A stretch of 59,707 nt of DNA from Bacteroidia bacterium (GTDB lineage: Bacteria; Bacteroidota; Bacteroidia; Cytophagales; Cyclobacteriaceae). Where the stretch lies: the NCBI GenBank assembly GCA_030426345.1, contig JAUHYU010000016.1, positions 1-59,707 of the forward strand, read 5' to 3'. The notes beneath the pieces were generated by a model. That model did no database searches, was not told where the DNA came from, and saw only the letters and a list, made by a program, of their open reading frames with translations. The translations under genes and the position numbers were made by a program. Position 1 is the stretch's first letter, and each line of letters opens with the position of its first letter. Below are positions 8,684 to 18,158 of the stretch, piece by piece.

Positions 8684-9693
8684 TCGAATTATTAGGAAGC
8701 CTTTATTATTATCCCATAAAATTATACTTGTTTGTGACCGGTTATCTGTATTTCAGAAAACTGCGCGTTGTAGGCAGAAAGAACATTCCTCTAAAAGGGC
8801 CCATAATATTTGCTATCAATCATCAAAATGCGTTGCTTGATGCATTGTTGTTAAGTTCTGTCAGTATGCGTAATCCACACTTTCTGACACGAAGTGACGT
8901 GTTTAAAAGTGGTTTGATAGATAAAATTCTTCGTGGGGCAAAGATGCTTCCGATCTATCGAATCAGGGATGGGATCAGCAGTGTAAAAATGAACGCGGCA
9001 ATTTTTGAATCTTCCTGTAAAATACTAGAAAAGAATGGAACCTTGGGGATATTTCCAGAGGGGAATGATCAATTGACCTATCAGCTCAGAACTTTTAAAA
9101 AGGGAATTTCCAGAATTGCATTTATGGCCGAGGAAACAGCGGATTTCAAACTTGGTGTCAAAATCATCCCAATAGGCATACAGTATGAATCCCATTTTTT
9201 TGCAAAACGTACGCTTATAAGTTTTGGTGAGCCGATCAATGTGACGGACTATAAGAACGCTTTCTTAGAGGACAAGAATAAGGCTATGGATAACATGTTG
9301 GCTAATATAAAAGATAGGATTAAAAAGCTTATTCTAACCATTGATTCAGAAAACTACAAAGACGTATATGACAAGTTCATGGAAAAACGAGTGTTTAAGA
9401 TCGACTTGCAAGAGCAACTAGCAACGGATCAGGCACTGGTGGATTCAATTATAAATGGAGAGGAGTTTGAAGCAGTTTCGGATAAGAAAAACTTGGTTTG
9501 GCAGACAGCCGAAAACTCGTGGAACATGTTATGGCGACTGATTAGTTTTATACCTAAATTGATTGTAAATTTTCTTGTGAAAAAGACTGCGGATGAAACG
9601 CATTTTACGGGGACCATGCGTTATGTGTTTACTTTGTTTTTGTATCCAGTGATTTTTCTATTAATGTATTGGGTTGTCAGAATTTTTATTTAG
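8680..9693 (+). CDS. PlsC-like glycerolipid acyltransferase
   Basis: A 337-residue member of the LPLAT/PlsC superfamily, which moves acyl groups onto glycerol-phosphate or a related lipid acceptor at the inner membrane. The catalytic block INHQNALLDALLL has His and Asp separated by five residues, a spacing seen in Bacteroidota members rather than the classical Hx4D. The acceptor-binding FPEGNDQ follows at about 120. A C-terminal hydrophobic helix (YPVIFLLMYWVVRIFI) anchors the protein. The ATG at 8680 overlaps the upstream stop codon, so it is preferred over the long TTG-initiated reading from 8599. The coupling with a BASS transporter is clear in sequence; the shared function is not. Confidence 0.88.
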   Translation: MIELLGSLYYYPIKLYLFVTGYLYFRKLRVVGRKNIPLKGPIIFAINHQNALLDALLLSSVSMRNPHFLTRSDVFKSGLIDKILRGAKMLPIYRIRDGISSVKMNAAIFESSCKILEKNGTLGIFPEGNDQLTYQLRTFKKGISRIAFMAEETADFKLGVKIIPIGIQYESHFFAKRTLISFGEPINVTDYKNAFLEDKNKAMDNMLANIKDRIKKLILTIDSENYKDVYDKFMEKRVFKIDLQEQLATDQALVDSIINGEEFEAVSDKKNLVWQTAENSWNMLWRLISFIPKLIVNFLVKKTADETHFTGTMRYVFTLFLYPVIFLLMYWVVRIFI

Positions 9694-9725
9694 AATGTTG
9701 GCTTTGAGAAAAAAAATATAGCATT

Positions 9726-11072
9726 ATGATACGAATAAAACTCACATTTCTTATAGCAGGTATTTGTCTGATGTCGGCATGCCATTCCCAACAATCGGAG
9801 CAAAGGCCAAATGTTATATTAATCATGGCCGACGATATGGGAAGTGAATGCTTGTCCATCAATGGAGCAACTGAGTATAAAACACCAAACATTGATAGGC
9901 TGAGCAAATCAGGAATGCGTTTCACCAATGTGTTTTCGCAGCCGCTATGTACCCCGTCTCGTGTTAAGATCATGTCCGGAAAATACAATTTTAGGAACTA
10001 CGAACATTTTGGATATCTCAATCCAAACCAGAAAACCTTTGGGAACTTGATGAAAGATGCCGGGTATAAGACTTGTATTGCTGGCAAGTGGCAACTCAAT
10101 GGACTGACATATAAACTACCGGGTTATCAGGATACTCAAAGACCGAAGCATTTTGGCTTTGATGAACACTGCCTGTGGCAGCTCAATCATCCAAGAAGTG
10201 GAGGGGAGCGCTTTGCCAATCCGATGATCACCCAAAATGGTGAAGATTTAGAACGCAATGAAGATGCTTATGGGCCTGATATATTTTCTGATTTTGTATG
10301 TCAATTCATTGAAAAGAATGTGTCAGAGCCATTTTTTATTTATTATCCCATGGTGCTGGTTCATGACCCATTTGTGCCAACCCCTGATTCACCAGAATGG
10401 GCAGACGCAAAAAACAGGTATAAAGGATCGACTAAGTTTTATAAAGATATGGTTGATTATACGGATAAGATCGTGGGCAAAATTGAGCAAAAACTTATAG
10501 AACACGGCCTTGCCGAAAATACCATCTTGATATTTACCGCTGATAATGGCACAAGGTCAAATGTTACCACACAAACGGTAAATGGGCCATATCAGGGAGG
10601 GAAATCATATACTACTCAGCGGGGGATTGATGTGCCATTTATGATCAGTTGGCCGGGACACATTGCGAAGTCCGGTGACTTTGAAGGCAATATTGATTTT
10701 AGTGATATTTACCCAACATTGGCAGAAATTGCCGGTGCGGATATTTCAGGGGAAATGATCGACGGTACTAGTTTCCTCGATGTGCTTCATGGGAACTTCT
10801 CCAATCAAACTGATGCCACCATGATTAATTATGATCCGTTGTGGGGAGCTGCGAGCAAGAGAAGGAACCGTTTTGCGCTGACTGATCAGTACAAACTCTA
10901 TCGAGATGGCCAGTTTTATGATCATGTGGCTGATATTGACGAGCAACGTCCAATTTCAGAAGAAACACCTGATCAGAAAAATACAAAACTTAAATTGCAG
11001 CAGTTATTAGACTATGGCGAGTCTGAATCTCCTTGGGATGAAAATAAAGTGGAAACCCTTGAAAAAAAATAA
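9726..11072 (+). CDS. S1-family sulfatase, predicted lipoprotein
   Basis: A 448-residue sulfatase likely to hydrolyse sulfate esters of polysaccharides or small aromatics. A lipoprotein signal ends at LMSAC (Cys19). Metal ligands are in VILIMADDMGSE (Asp36/Asp37). The active-site signature PLCTPSRVKIMSG is intact, with Cys75 to be converted to formylglycine. Later blocks include IAGKWQLNG, YYPMVLVHDPFVPTP and IFTADNGT. It lies on the same strand as the coupled BASS/PlsC pair and faces the bicupin gene across 20 bp. It is the only intact sulfatase in the window and contrasts with the broken copy at 7.1 kb. The exact sulfatase subfamily and substrate were not resolved. Confidence 0.93.
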   Translation: MIRIKLTFLIAGICLMSACHSQQSEQRPNVILIMADDMGSECLSINGATEYKTPNIDRLSKSGMRFTNVFSQPLCTPSRVKIMSGKYNFRNYEHFGYLNPNQKTFGNLMKDAGYKTCIAGKWQLNGLTYKLPGYQDTQRPKHFGFDEHCLWQLNHPRSGGERFANPMITQNGEDLERNEDAYGPDIFSDFVCQFIEKNVSEPFFIYYPMVLVHDPFVPTPDSPEWADAKNRYKGSTKFYKDMVDYTDKIVGKIEQKLIEHGLAENTILIFTADNGTRSNVTTQTVNGPYQGGKSYTTQRGIDVPFMISWPGHIAKSGDFEGNIDFSDIYPTLAEIAGADISGEMIDGTSFLDVLHGNFSNQTDATMINYDPLWGAASKRRNRFALTDQYKLYRDGQFYDHVADIDEQRPISEETPDQKNTKLKLQQLLDYGESESPWDENKVETLEKK

Positions 11073-11092
11073 AAGTCAACACAAGCAGGAAA

Positions 11093-11875
11093 TTACTTGT
11101 TAATCCATTTGAAGGCAAAATATTCGCATGGGCCATCTCCAATATTTCGGATTCCATGAGGGATGTTGGATTGCAAGAAGATAAGATCCCCTGTTTTTGC
11201 TTTGAGTGGTTTTCCATCTATCAATTCTTCCACTTCCCCTTTAATTACCAAAATGATTTCTTCATCGATATGCGTGTGCTGGTCATGGCTTTTCATGCCT
11301 TTATTGAGCGTTGTGACATGCATTTCAAATTCATCGAACATGGTGGTAGGATGGTTTAGAATCTGACGTTTCCCGCCTTTGGAAGTTTGAGTAAATGCTA
11401 CATCATTCCAATCTACCATTGTGGAACTGGCTGAGGTTGTCTTTCGCAAAAAGCCATTGGTTTTCCATGAAAGGCAATAAAATGTTGCGGAGGTATTTTC
11501 AGTATTGGTCAATTTATATTTGTCACCTGGCATGATCAAAGCCACACTTCCGGGGCCAAGAATCTTTTTTGATTTCCCTATCGAATGAGTTATTTCACCT
11601 TCTTTGACAATTATCAGTTTCTCAAAATCACGCTGATTGGAATTCAAACTGGCAGTTTTTCCAGGGTTTATTGTGGTGGAGTGAATTTCTAACTCCTCAA
11701 AAACCGTTGTTTTTCCATGGAGAATGGCCCTATTTTCACCAGTCTTTACTTGCTCAATTGGCAGCGAATCCCAATGGTAAACTCTCGACTCAACAAACCC
11801 ATGCTCATTGGTATCGGAAAGAAAAAATGAGAAGCACAATAGTGCTGAAATCCATGAAAGGGCAGAGGTGACCAT
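11093..11875 (-). CDS. Exported bicupin-domain protein
   Basis: A 260-residue protein with a hydrophobic N-terminus (SALSWISALLCFSFFL), followed by two cupin beta-barrels at about 45-130 and 165-258. The second cupin has a plausible metal site: HDQHTHIDEEIILVIKG supplies two His and a Glu, and NIPHGIRN supplies the third His. The first cupin lacks these residues and is probably structural. Such proteins bind sugars or small acids, or act as isomerases or dioxygenases; no function can be assigned. It converges on the sulfatase gene. The AAATCCATG word occurs within its signal-peptide region (11848-11856, plus strand). Confidence 0.8.
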   Translation of the reverse strand: MVTSALSWISALLCFSFFLSDTNEHGFVESRVYHWDSLPIEQVKTGENRAILHGKTTVFEELEIHSTTINPGKTASLNSNQRDFEKLIIVKEGEITHSIGKSKKILGPGSVALIMPGDKYKLTNTENTSATFYCLSWKTNGFLRKTTSASSTMVDWNDVAFTQTSKGGKRQILNHPTTMFDEFEMHVTTLNKGMKSHDQHTHIDEEIILVIKGEVEELIDGKPLKAKTGDLIFLQSNIPHGIRNIGDGPCEYFAFKWINK

Positions 11876-11950
11876 AATTTGTGGGGTTAAAATCGTTCGT
11901 CAATAAACCTACGAAAGGTGTAGAGTTTATCAAAACTATGAGGGATAGTT

Positions 11951-12385
11951 TTAAGCCTCTTCTGCCAATTTCTTTATTTGCTCTAGCATTGCTGGCAATC
12001 CGGTTTCCGAATGCTGCTGCCCTTCTTCACTGGCAAAACCATCCTGAATCCATGAAAATCCCACACGGTTTTCGCCTATGTTTTCAATACGATATGTTAT
12101 GATGGAATAATTATCAGGTACATCCTCCAGACCGGAAAAACCACTCCAATAGTTGTATTGTAGGGTTTTATTTTTGACGACTTCCAATACATTTCCTTTG
12201 TCTTTATACTGTTGCCCCTGATACTCTCCCTGGAAAATTATCGGGTCACCAACTTTCCAGTCTGTGATTGTCTCCGTTCCAAAAAGGTATACTTTTATTT
12301 TTTCAGGGCTCGTCAATACATCCCATACTTTCTCGGCAGTTGCATGGATTTCAATGCTCTTAGAAACGCTTAGATTTTTATTCAT
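11951..12385 (-). CDS. SRPBCC/AHSA1-domain protein
   Basis: A 144-residue cytoplasmic START/Bet v1-like fold. The family N-terminus IEIHATAEKVWDVLTSPEKI is clear, and the C-terminus ends in the long helix GLPAMLEQIKKLAEEA that closes the hydrophobic cavity. Related proteins bind hydrophobic ligands or co-chaperone Hsp90; the ligand here is unknown. The ATG at 12385 gives a full-length domain. The gene follows pyrophosphatase on the same strand after 43 bp, so co-transcription is possible. Confidence 0.85.
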   Translation of the reverse strand: MNKNLSVSKSIEIHATAEKVWDVLTSPEKIKVYLFGTETITDWKVGDPIIFQGEYQGQQYKDKGNVLEVVKNKTLQYNYWSGFSGLEDVPDNYSIITYRIENIGENRVGFSWIQDGFASEEGQQHSETGLPAMLEQIKKLAEEA

Positions 12386-12428
12386 GATTTAGATTTTCAA
12401 GAGGTTTCTTTAAACTAACCAATTCCAA

Positions 12429-12962
12429 TTAGTTTGAAAACCTTATTTTATAATCGTTCAGGCCTTTGTTTACAATCGCCATTGCCTCATCTTTTCCACC
12501 AAATTCTTCCACAACAGAAGTTTTGTGTTCTAGTTTTTTATAATCCTCAAAGAAGTTTTTTATTTCTCGGAAAAAGTGATCGGGCAGTTCCGAAACATCC
12601 TCATAGTGAATGACGCTCATGTCATTTTCTGCTACCGCGATAATCTTGTCATCGGCTTCACCCTGATCTAGCATGTGCATTACACCAATCACTTTGGCAG
12701 GAACAATACAAAGCGGTACCACATTGATTTGGGATAGCACCAAGATATCCAATGGATCCTTGTCATCACAATATGTTTGCGGAATAAAGCCGTAATTGGC
12801 CGGATAATACATAGAAGAGTATAATACACGATCAAGTCTCAATAAGCCACTTTTCTTATCAAGTTCGTATTTTGCCCGTCTGTTTTTAGGGATTTCAATT
12901 ATACCGTTTACAAATTCGGGAATGTTATTTCCAGGGTCAATGTCATGCCAAGGATGCATCAT
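12429..12962 (-). CDS. ppa: Inorganic pyrophosphatase, family I
   Basis: A 177-residue soluble enzyme that hydrolyses pyrophosphate to two phosphates and pulls biosynthetic reactions forward. Family I signatures are present: the substrate-binding [31 protein letters not shown], and the metal site [13 protein letters not shown] with three aspartates. Length matches the family. Two adjacent Met codons (12962 and 12959) could serve as start. It appears to be a housekeeping gene with its own promoter region upstream (12963-13085). Confidence 0.95.
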   Translation of the reverse strand: MMHPWHDIDPGNNIPEFVNGIIEIPKNRRAKYELDKKSGLLRLDRVLYSSMYYPANYGFIPQTYCDDKDPLDILVLSQINVVPLCIVPAKVIGVMHMLDQGEADDKIIAVAENDMSVIHYEDVSELPDHFFREIKNFFEDYKKLEHKTSVVEEFGGKDEAMAIVNKGLNDYKIRFSN

Positions 12963-13085
12963 TAATATTAGTTAGAGTTAATAAAATGCAAACTTAGTAC
13001 AATTAAATTGATAATATTAGCTCGTGTTAGTTATGTGTGAAAAAAGGAGGATTTTCTATCGTTCCCATGTTGATGAGAAATGTTA

Positions 13086-14369
13086 TTATCCGATGTTGGT
13101 AGGTTTTTTTGCGAAATCTACTTTGATAGTGTGTTGGTCATTCCGATATGTATAAGTGATTTCAAATTTATTGATATCGCATATTTTTTTTACGATAGCT
13201 AGCCCCAATCCAATAGTTTCACCGCTTTGATTATCTTTTTTGAACCGCTTAAACATAGATTCTGCAGGAGCGGCCAAGGGCAAGCCCGTGTTGGATATTT
13301 CGAGAGTTGTTTTAGCCAGACTGACATGTATTGTTCCATTTGCAATGTTATGTCTTATTGCGTTTTGGAAAAAATTGGTAAGTAGAATCTGTAGCAATAC
13401 TGGATCGCAGGTAACCATCACATTTTGCTCTATTACTTGTGTAATCTTGATTTTTTTAAGCTCTAATAATTCATGGAAATCAAAAATGGCATTGGTGATT
13501 TTTTCGGATAGATTTATTTTTTGTAAATCTGTAAATTCCCTATTTTCTATTTTTGTAAGTAGTCCGAGCGACCTACCCATTTTTGAGAGGTGATCAATCG
13601 CTTCGTAGGAGGAATTGATCAGGAGCAACTGTTCTTCATCCAAATGTTTAGATTGCATGAGCAACTCTATCTTTCCTTTTGCTACAGCCAACGGTGTCTG
13701 CATTTCGTGCGATGCATTCTCGGAAAATTCCTTGAGGGTTTTGTAATCCACCTGACTTTTGTGCAACATTTGTGTCAATAGGTCATTTAGTTCTGCGAAC
13801 TCTTTAGTTTTAGTTTTACCCAATTTTAGATCAGAAGAACCGTTAAGCCTAAAACCCTTAATGGCCTGTAAAGTTACGTTAAAAGGCCTGAAAAGCCATG
13901 AAGATATCAAAAAGCTTGAAAGTAAAAGCACCATGCCAAGGATCACAAATAATTGAGTTTGTGATTCGAAAACTCCTTTGAATATATCATCAGATTCTAC
14001 GATTACATCGAATAATTCAATCTTATAGGTGTCGCCAGAAATTCGTCGTATCACTGTCAGCTTGCGGTGCGGCTCTAATCTCTGGATTCGTGGATCGGGA
14101 TGATCTGCAAGTGTATCACCGAAATGAAACCTTGTCTCTTCTGTAGAGCCATCTACTTCTTTAATGCTTAGGTTTTTTGAAATAAAAGAAAAAGGGGATT
14201 CTCCGTTTTCTATGGAATTTTGAAGGCTCCACAACCGAGAAATTAGGTATCGGTCTGTTTCTTTTTGTACTTGTTTCTGAAAAATGTCAAATGTCATCAC
14301 CCCACCAATCCCAAATACAATCAATATCAGGATCAAATAGTATAAAGTAGCTTTTAACAGTAACCTCAT
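13086..14369 (-). CDS. Sensor histidine kinase (two-component, OmpR partner)
   Basis: A 427-residue membrane kinase. Helix 1 is at about 4-27 and helix 2 at about 138-160, with a roughly 110-residue periplasmic sensor between them. The dimerisation/phosphoacceptor block FSENASHEMQTPLAVAKG places the phosphorylated His at 221. The ATP-binding domain follows, with NFFQNAIRHN (N box) and GLGLAIVKKIC (G box). The start overlaps the stop of the response regulator by four bases (ATGA), so the pair is translationally coupled. The signal is unknown. Nearby genes (pyrophosphatase, envelope protein) do not identify a regulon. Confidence 0.93.
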   Translation of the reverse strand: MRLLLKATLYYLILILIVFGIGGVMTFDIFQKQVQKETDRYLISRLWSLQNSIENGESPFSFISKNLSIKEVDGSTEETRFHFGDTLADHPDPRIQRLEPHRKLTVIRRISGDTYKIELFDVIVESDDIFKGVFESQTQLFVILGMVLLLSSFLISSWLFRPFNVTLQAIKGFRLNGSSDLKLGKTKTKEFAELNDLLTQMLHKSQVDYKTLKEFSENASHEMQTPLAVAKGKIELLMQSKHLDEEQLLLINSSYEAIDHLSKMGRSLGLLTKIENREFTDLQKINLSEKITNAIFDFHELLELKKIKITQVIEQNVMVTCDPVLLQILLTNFFQNAIRHNIANGTIHVSLAKTTLEISNTGLPLAAPAESMFKRFKKDNQSGETIGLGLAIVKKICDINKFEITYTYRNDQHTIKVDFAKKPTNIG

Positions 14370-15049
14370 TTAGGAGAAGTGTTGAATTTATAGCCCATGC
14401 CATAGATGGTATTGATGTAGTCTCCTCCTCCAGCATGCAAAATTTTCTTTCGGAGGTTTTTGATATGTTGGTACACAAAGTCAAAGGAGTCGTAAAAATC
14501 TGCCTGATCTCCCCACAAATGCTCGGCAATGGACTGCTTGGTAATTACGCGATTTTGGTTAGAGATAAAATAAAGCAATAACTCATACTCTTTTTTTGTA
14601 AGATCTAAGAGTGTGTCGGAAACCTTGGCCTCACAAGCTTCAGGATCTATGAGAATTTCATTGCATTCAAGAAATTTCTTGTTGTTGAAATTCTTGCGCC
14701 TATAGATTGCTTTGATTCGTGCATTTAATTCGGAGAGGTGAAATGGCTTGGTTATATAATCATCTGCACCGATGTTTAATCCATCTAGTTTGTTTTCCAA
14801 AGAGTTTTTGGCCGAAGCTATCAAAATGCCAGCCTCAGACGACTCACTCTTCAAGGTCTTTACCACATCCAGACCATTCCCATCAGGCAACATCAAGTCC
14901 AATATGATCACATCATACTTAAACCCAATAATTTTGTCAATGGCCTGATTATAAGTAAAGGCCGTCTCGCAAATGCTTCCTTCTTTTTCAAGGTAGCTCT
15001 TCATGTTTTTGGAAAGTTCCAAATTGTCTTCTACGATCAATACTTTCAT
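14366..15049 (-). CDS. OmpR/PhoB-family response regulator
   Basis: A 227-residue DNA-binding regulator. The receiver domain begins MKVLIVEDNLELSKNM, with the phosphorylatable Asp51 in DVIILDLMLPDGNG and the conserved Lys in DDYITKPFHL. The C-terminal winged helix covers about residues 125-225 (DLTKKEYELLLYFISN, then HIKNLRKKI). I use the ATG at 15049, because reading from 15106 adds 19 residues outside the domain. It overlaps the kinase gene by four bases and is the first gene of the pair. Confidence 0.94.
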   Translation of the reverse strand: MKVLIVEDNLELSKNMKSYLEKEGSICETAFTYNQAIDKIIGFKYDVIILDLMLPDGNGLDVVKTLKSESSEAGILIASAKNSLENKLDGLNIGADDYITKPFHLSELNARIKAIYRRKNFNNKKFLECNEILIDPEACEAKVSDTLLDLTKKEYELLLYFISNQNRVITKQSIAEHLWGDQADFYDSFDFVYQHIKNLRKKILHAGGGDYINTIYGMGYKFNTSPK

Positions 15050-15233
15050 GGAAATTAAGGCCTTTTTATCCGAATGTTTTTGTAATATACAATAACATGA
15101 ATACAAAATTAAGCGGCCAATTTGAAGATATTTTGAAGTAAGACTTGTTTACAAGATAAACAGATTATCATTTTTTACTACACGGTATTATTAGTACTTT
15201 TTATGCGGCTTATGGTGTTTTTTGGAAAGAGAA

Positions 15234-18143
15234 ATGAAAGTAATTTTTAAAGTTTATTTGTTGTATTGCTTCTTGGGGATGTCTCTTTCTGTTCACGCGC
15301 AACAGTTTGATATTTCGGGTAGCGTGATGGATACAAACTCGGGCGCACCGGTGCCATTTGCCAATATTGCTATCAAGGATCTATACAAAGGTACTGCTAG
15401 TAATGCGCTTGGTGAGTTTTCATTTAAGGTAGATAGCCTGCCCATCGTCCTAGTAGTGTCACACCTCAGCTATGAATCCATGGAAATTGAGGTGATTGAT
15501 CAAGATTCTTTAGTCATCAATCTAATACCAGGTGAGCTATTGATGGATGAGCTTGTAATAAGTGAAAAAGGAAATGATGAATATGCCTATAAGTTGGTTG
15601 AAAATGCTTTTGATATAATCAATAAGAATAAAGGTGGTGATCAATATGGCAAGGCTTTTTATCGGCAGATATCTAAAAACGGAGAGGAATATTCTGAGCT
15701 GTATGAGGTTTTTTACGATACACGGTTCAACTTAAATGGAGTGGATGATTGGGCGATCCAAGAGGGTAGGTACGCACTGAAAATTTCTACTGCAGATTCT
15801 TTTATTTATAATAAGAACTTCACGCTCATGGTGCGGTTGCTATCTATCGTGCAACCTAAAACGGATGATCTGGTGATGCCAATAAGCCGTGAGGTGCGAG
15901 ATCAATATCATCTTAGGGTGGATCGAATAATGTCAGTAAACGGGCGCAAGGTTGCCGAAGTACAATTTGATAAGAAGGAGGAAGTTACACTTCCTGCCAT
16001 GGAAGGCACGCTGTATATAGACGTTGATACATATGAAGTGCTCAAGCTTAAGGGTAAGGTAGTCAATGATAAATTGAACTTTATATCCCTGAAAGGAAAG
16101 TTAGGCTCCTGGAAAAACTATCAGGTGTCATTTGAAATTGCCTTTAAGCCCATGGAGGATGGGAAATTGGTGTTGGATTATATGCAGCTTGGTCAGAATT
16201 TTGATTACTACTACAATGGTATTTTTGCCAATAAGCTGGAAACAAAATCTTTTTTGTCATACTACGAATACTACACTCCACCAAAGCGTAAAAAATTGGG
16301 AGGGCGCTTGTTGAGGTTTAGCAAGAGGGATTCAGAGATCCTAGACAATATAGGGTACAACCAAGAGTTTTGGGATGAAAACATAATAGTAAAGCGCACG
16401 CCGATTGAAGCGAAAGTTATTGAGTCCTTCGAGGCAGACAGGTCATTTGGGTCTATTTACCTAAATAACACCAATCAAATAATTCTAGAAGATTATAAGC
16501 TGGATTCAGACCCATTTATTGTCCGGGTGAAGCAGCGGTTAGAGAATTTTGATGAATTGAGAAGGAGTGAAAAACTATACTTACATCATAATAAACCGTT
16601 TTATGTTTCAGGTGAATCAATTTTGTTTAAGGCTTATTTGGTTAATGTGGCAACCAATATTCCTGAAAGGAAAGCGACAACCCTGAATGTGGATTTATTG
16701 GCTCCGGACGGTTCCATTGCTATGACGAGTACCAATCAAATACTAGATGGAAGAAGTCATGGGCAGATAACCATTTCTGACTCAGTCCCGTCTGGAGTGT
16801 ATTCTCTACGCGCTTATACAAACAGGATGAAGCAAGGTAGCCGTGATTTTTATTATCGGGAAAAGCTCAATATCTATAACCCATCAGATAAGGGAAAACT
16901 TGTGAAAATTGCGAAATTGGATAGTATCAATTCCCTCAGTTATTATCCGGAAGGAGGAAAGCTGGTAGAATCCATACCGGGTCAGATTGGCATCTCAGCA
17001 CGGAACCAGTTTGGCAATGGGTTGAATGTGAAAGGCCGGGTTTTGGATGAAAATGGCCGCTCCCTTGCAACTATAAATAATGATTTTGATGGACTTGGGA
17101 GCATATTTGTATCCCCAAAATCCAATATAGAGTATCGTACATTGATTATGTCTGATGAAGTTGGTAGGGTGGCCTTTCCGGGAATTAAGCAGGAAGGATA
17201 TACCATTATGGTAAATAATTTGAAATCTAATACTATTGATTTAATTATTCGTGGGACGTCCAATCTGGAAGGAAGGAAGTTTTATATTTTGGTTTTGTCC
17301 AATGGAATATTGTATGAGCGGCGCGTGGGAGTGATAACCCGTGGGGTATTTAAATCTGAAATTCCCAAATTGAATTTACCTGAAGGCATAGCGCAAATAT
17401 TGCTGGTAGATGATCATGAAATCATACAATGCAAAAGGCTGGTATTTGTGAATCAACCAGAAGAAGCTGTGGTAAAGTATTATCTGGCAAAAAGAGATTT
17501 TCGTCAGCGCGAAAAAATTGACATGGTACTGGAACTTGACGATGAAAATGGTAAACCACTATCAAATGCAAACTTTTCAATATCCATACTCGACAAAGAC
17601 AATATGGCAAGGGAAGTGAATGGAAGAAATATTAGAAATTACCTCAATCTTGGTTATATCGCAGATGTTAATTTATCATCGCCCCGGATGCTTTTTCAGG
17701 ACTATGATAGAGAAACCCTAAAGAGAATGGATCTTGTGATGTTGAGTCAGCAGACCATTTTTCCAAATATAGAGTCCTTTAACAGTGATGAATTGGAGAA
17801 AGATAAAGGAACTTCGGAAAAGAAAGCTGATATGGTCGCTGGCCCGGAGTTTGGAGTGGAGCAAATTGAGATTCCTGCAAATGGAAGAGATTATGTGGAA
17901 ATAGTTCGGAAGGTTGGGATAGATCAAATGCCAGCCAAAGACCAGCAAAATGATAACCCTGATTTCCGAACTACCATCTATTGGAACCCAAACGTGATTA
18001 CGAATAAAAGTGGTAGGGCAAAGATCAGTTTTACTAATTCGGATCGAGCGCGCAATCTGCAAATTTGTATCGAAGGGATCACAGAAGATGGCATGCTTAT
18101 TTTTGACATTCATGATATTGGCAAGAACGCAAGGAGGAAATGA
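15234..18143 (+). CDS. Large exported protein with carboxypeptidase-regulatory-like and MG2-like domains
   Basis: A 969-residue envelope protein. A signal peptide ends near SVHAQQ. A carboxypeptidase-regulatory-like beta-sandwich (DISGSVMDTNSGAPVPFANI) covers about residues 25-105. A long central region of unknown fold follows. A macroglobulin MG2-like segment includes LYLHHNKPFYVSGESILFKA and GVYSLRAYTNRM. The C-terminal beta-sandwich includes TTIYWNPNVITNKSGRAKIS. Proteins of this build are common in Bacteroidota and are often called TonB-receptor-like, but no plug or barrel is visible here. The ATG at 15234 is preferred over a TTG at 15222. The stop codon overlaps a copy of the AAATCCATG word. 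Its role in the envelope is unknown. Confidence 0.82.
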   Translation: MKVIFKVYLLYCFLGMSLSVHAQQFDISGSVMDTNSGAPVPFANIAIKDLYKGTASNALGEFSFKVDSLPIVLVVSHLSYESMEIEVIDQDSLVINLIPGELLMDELVISEKGNDEYAYKLVENAFDIINKNKGGDQYGKAFYRQISKNGEEYSELYEVFYDTRFNLNGVDDWAIQEGRYALKISTADSFIYNKNFTLMVRLLSIVQPKTDDLVMPISREVRDQYHLRVDRIMSVNGRKVAEVQFDKKEEVTLPAMEGTLYIDVDTYEVLKLKGKVVNDKLNFISLKGKLGSWKNYQVSFEIAFKPMEDGKLVLDYMQLGQNFDYYYNGIFANKLETKSFLSYYEYYTPPKRKKLGGRLLRFSKRDSEILDNIGYNQEFWDENIIVKRTPIEAKVIESFEADRSFGSIYLNNTNQIILEDYKLDSDPFIVRVKQRLENFDELRRSEKLYLHHNKPFYVSGESILFKAYLVNVATNIPERKATTLNVDLLAPDGSIAMTSTNQILDGRSHGQITISDSVPSGVYSLRAYTNRMKQGSRDFYYREKLNIYNPSDKGKLVKIAKLDSINSLSYYPEGGKLVESIPGQIGISARNQFGNGLNVKGRVLDENGRSLATINNDFDGLGSIFVSPKSNIEYRTLIMSDEVGRVAFPGIKQEGYTIMVNNLKSNTIDLIIRGTSNLEGRKFYILVLSNGILYERRVGVITRGVFKSEIPKLNLPEGIAQILLVDDHEIIQCKRLVFVNQPEEAVVKYYLAKRDFRQREKIDMVLELDDENGKPLSNANFSISILDKDNMAREVNGRNIRNYLNLGYIADVNLSSPRMLFQDYDRETLKRMDLVMLSQQTIFPNIESFNSDELEKDKGTSEKKADMVAGPEFGVEQIEIPANGRDYVEIVRKVGIDQMPAKDQQNDNPDFRTTIYWNPNVITNKSGRAKISFTNSDRARNLQICIEGITEDGMLIFDIHDIGKNARRK

Positions 18144-18158
18144 AATTCATGGATTTTT
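18143..18158 (-). repeat. AAAATCCATGAATTT word between two convergent stop codons
   Basis: On the minus strand this reads AAAAATCCATGAATTT. It starts on the last base of the upstream stop codon and reaches into the stop codon of the facing gene, filling the gap between them. It is one of six near-identical gene-border copies in the window (see also 23751, 38145, 39434, 49323 and 52344). Confidence 0.7.

Noticed and set aside
17718-18113. 131-residue minus-strand frame within the large envelope protein gene
   Set aside because: No motif, and it lies entirely opposite a confident coding sequence.
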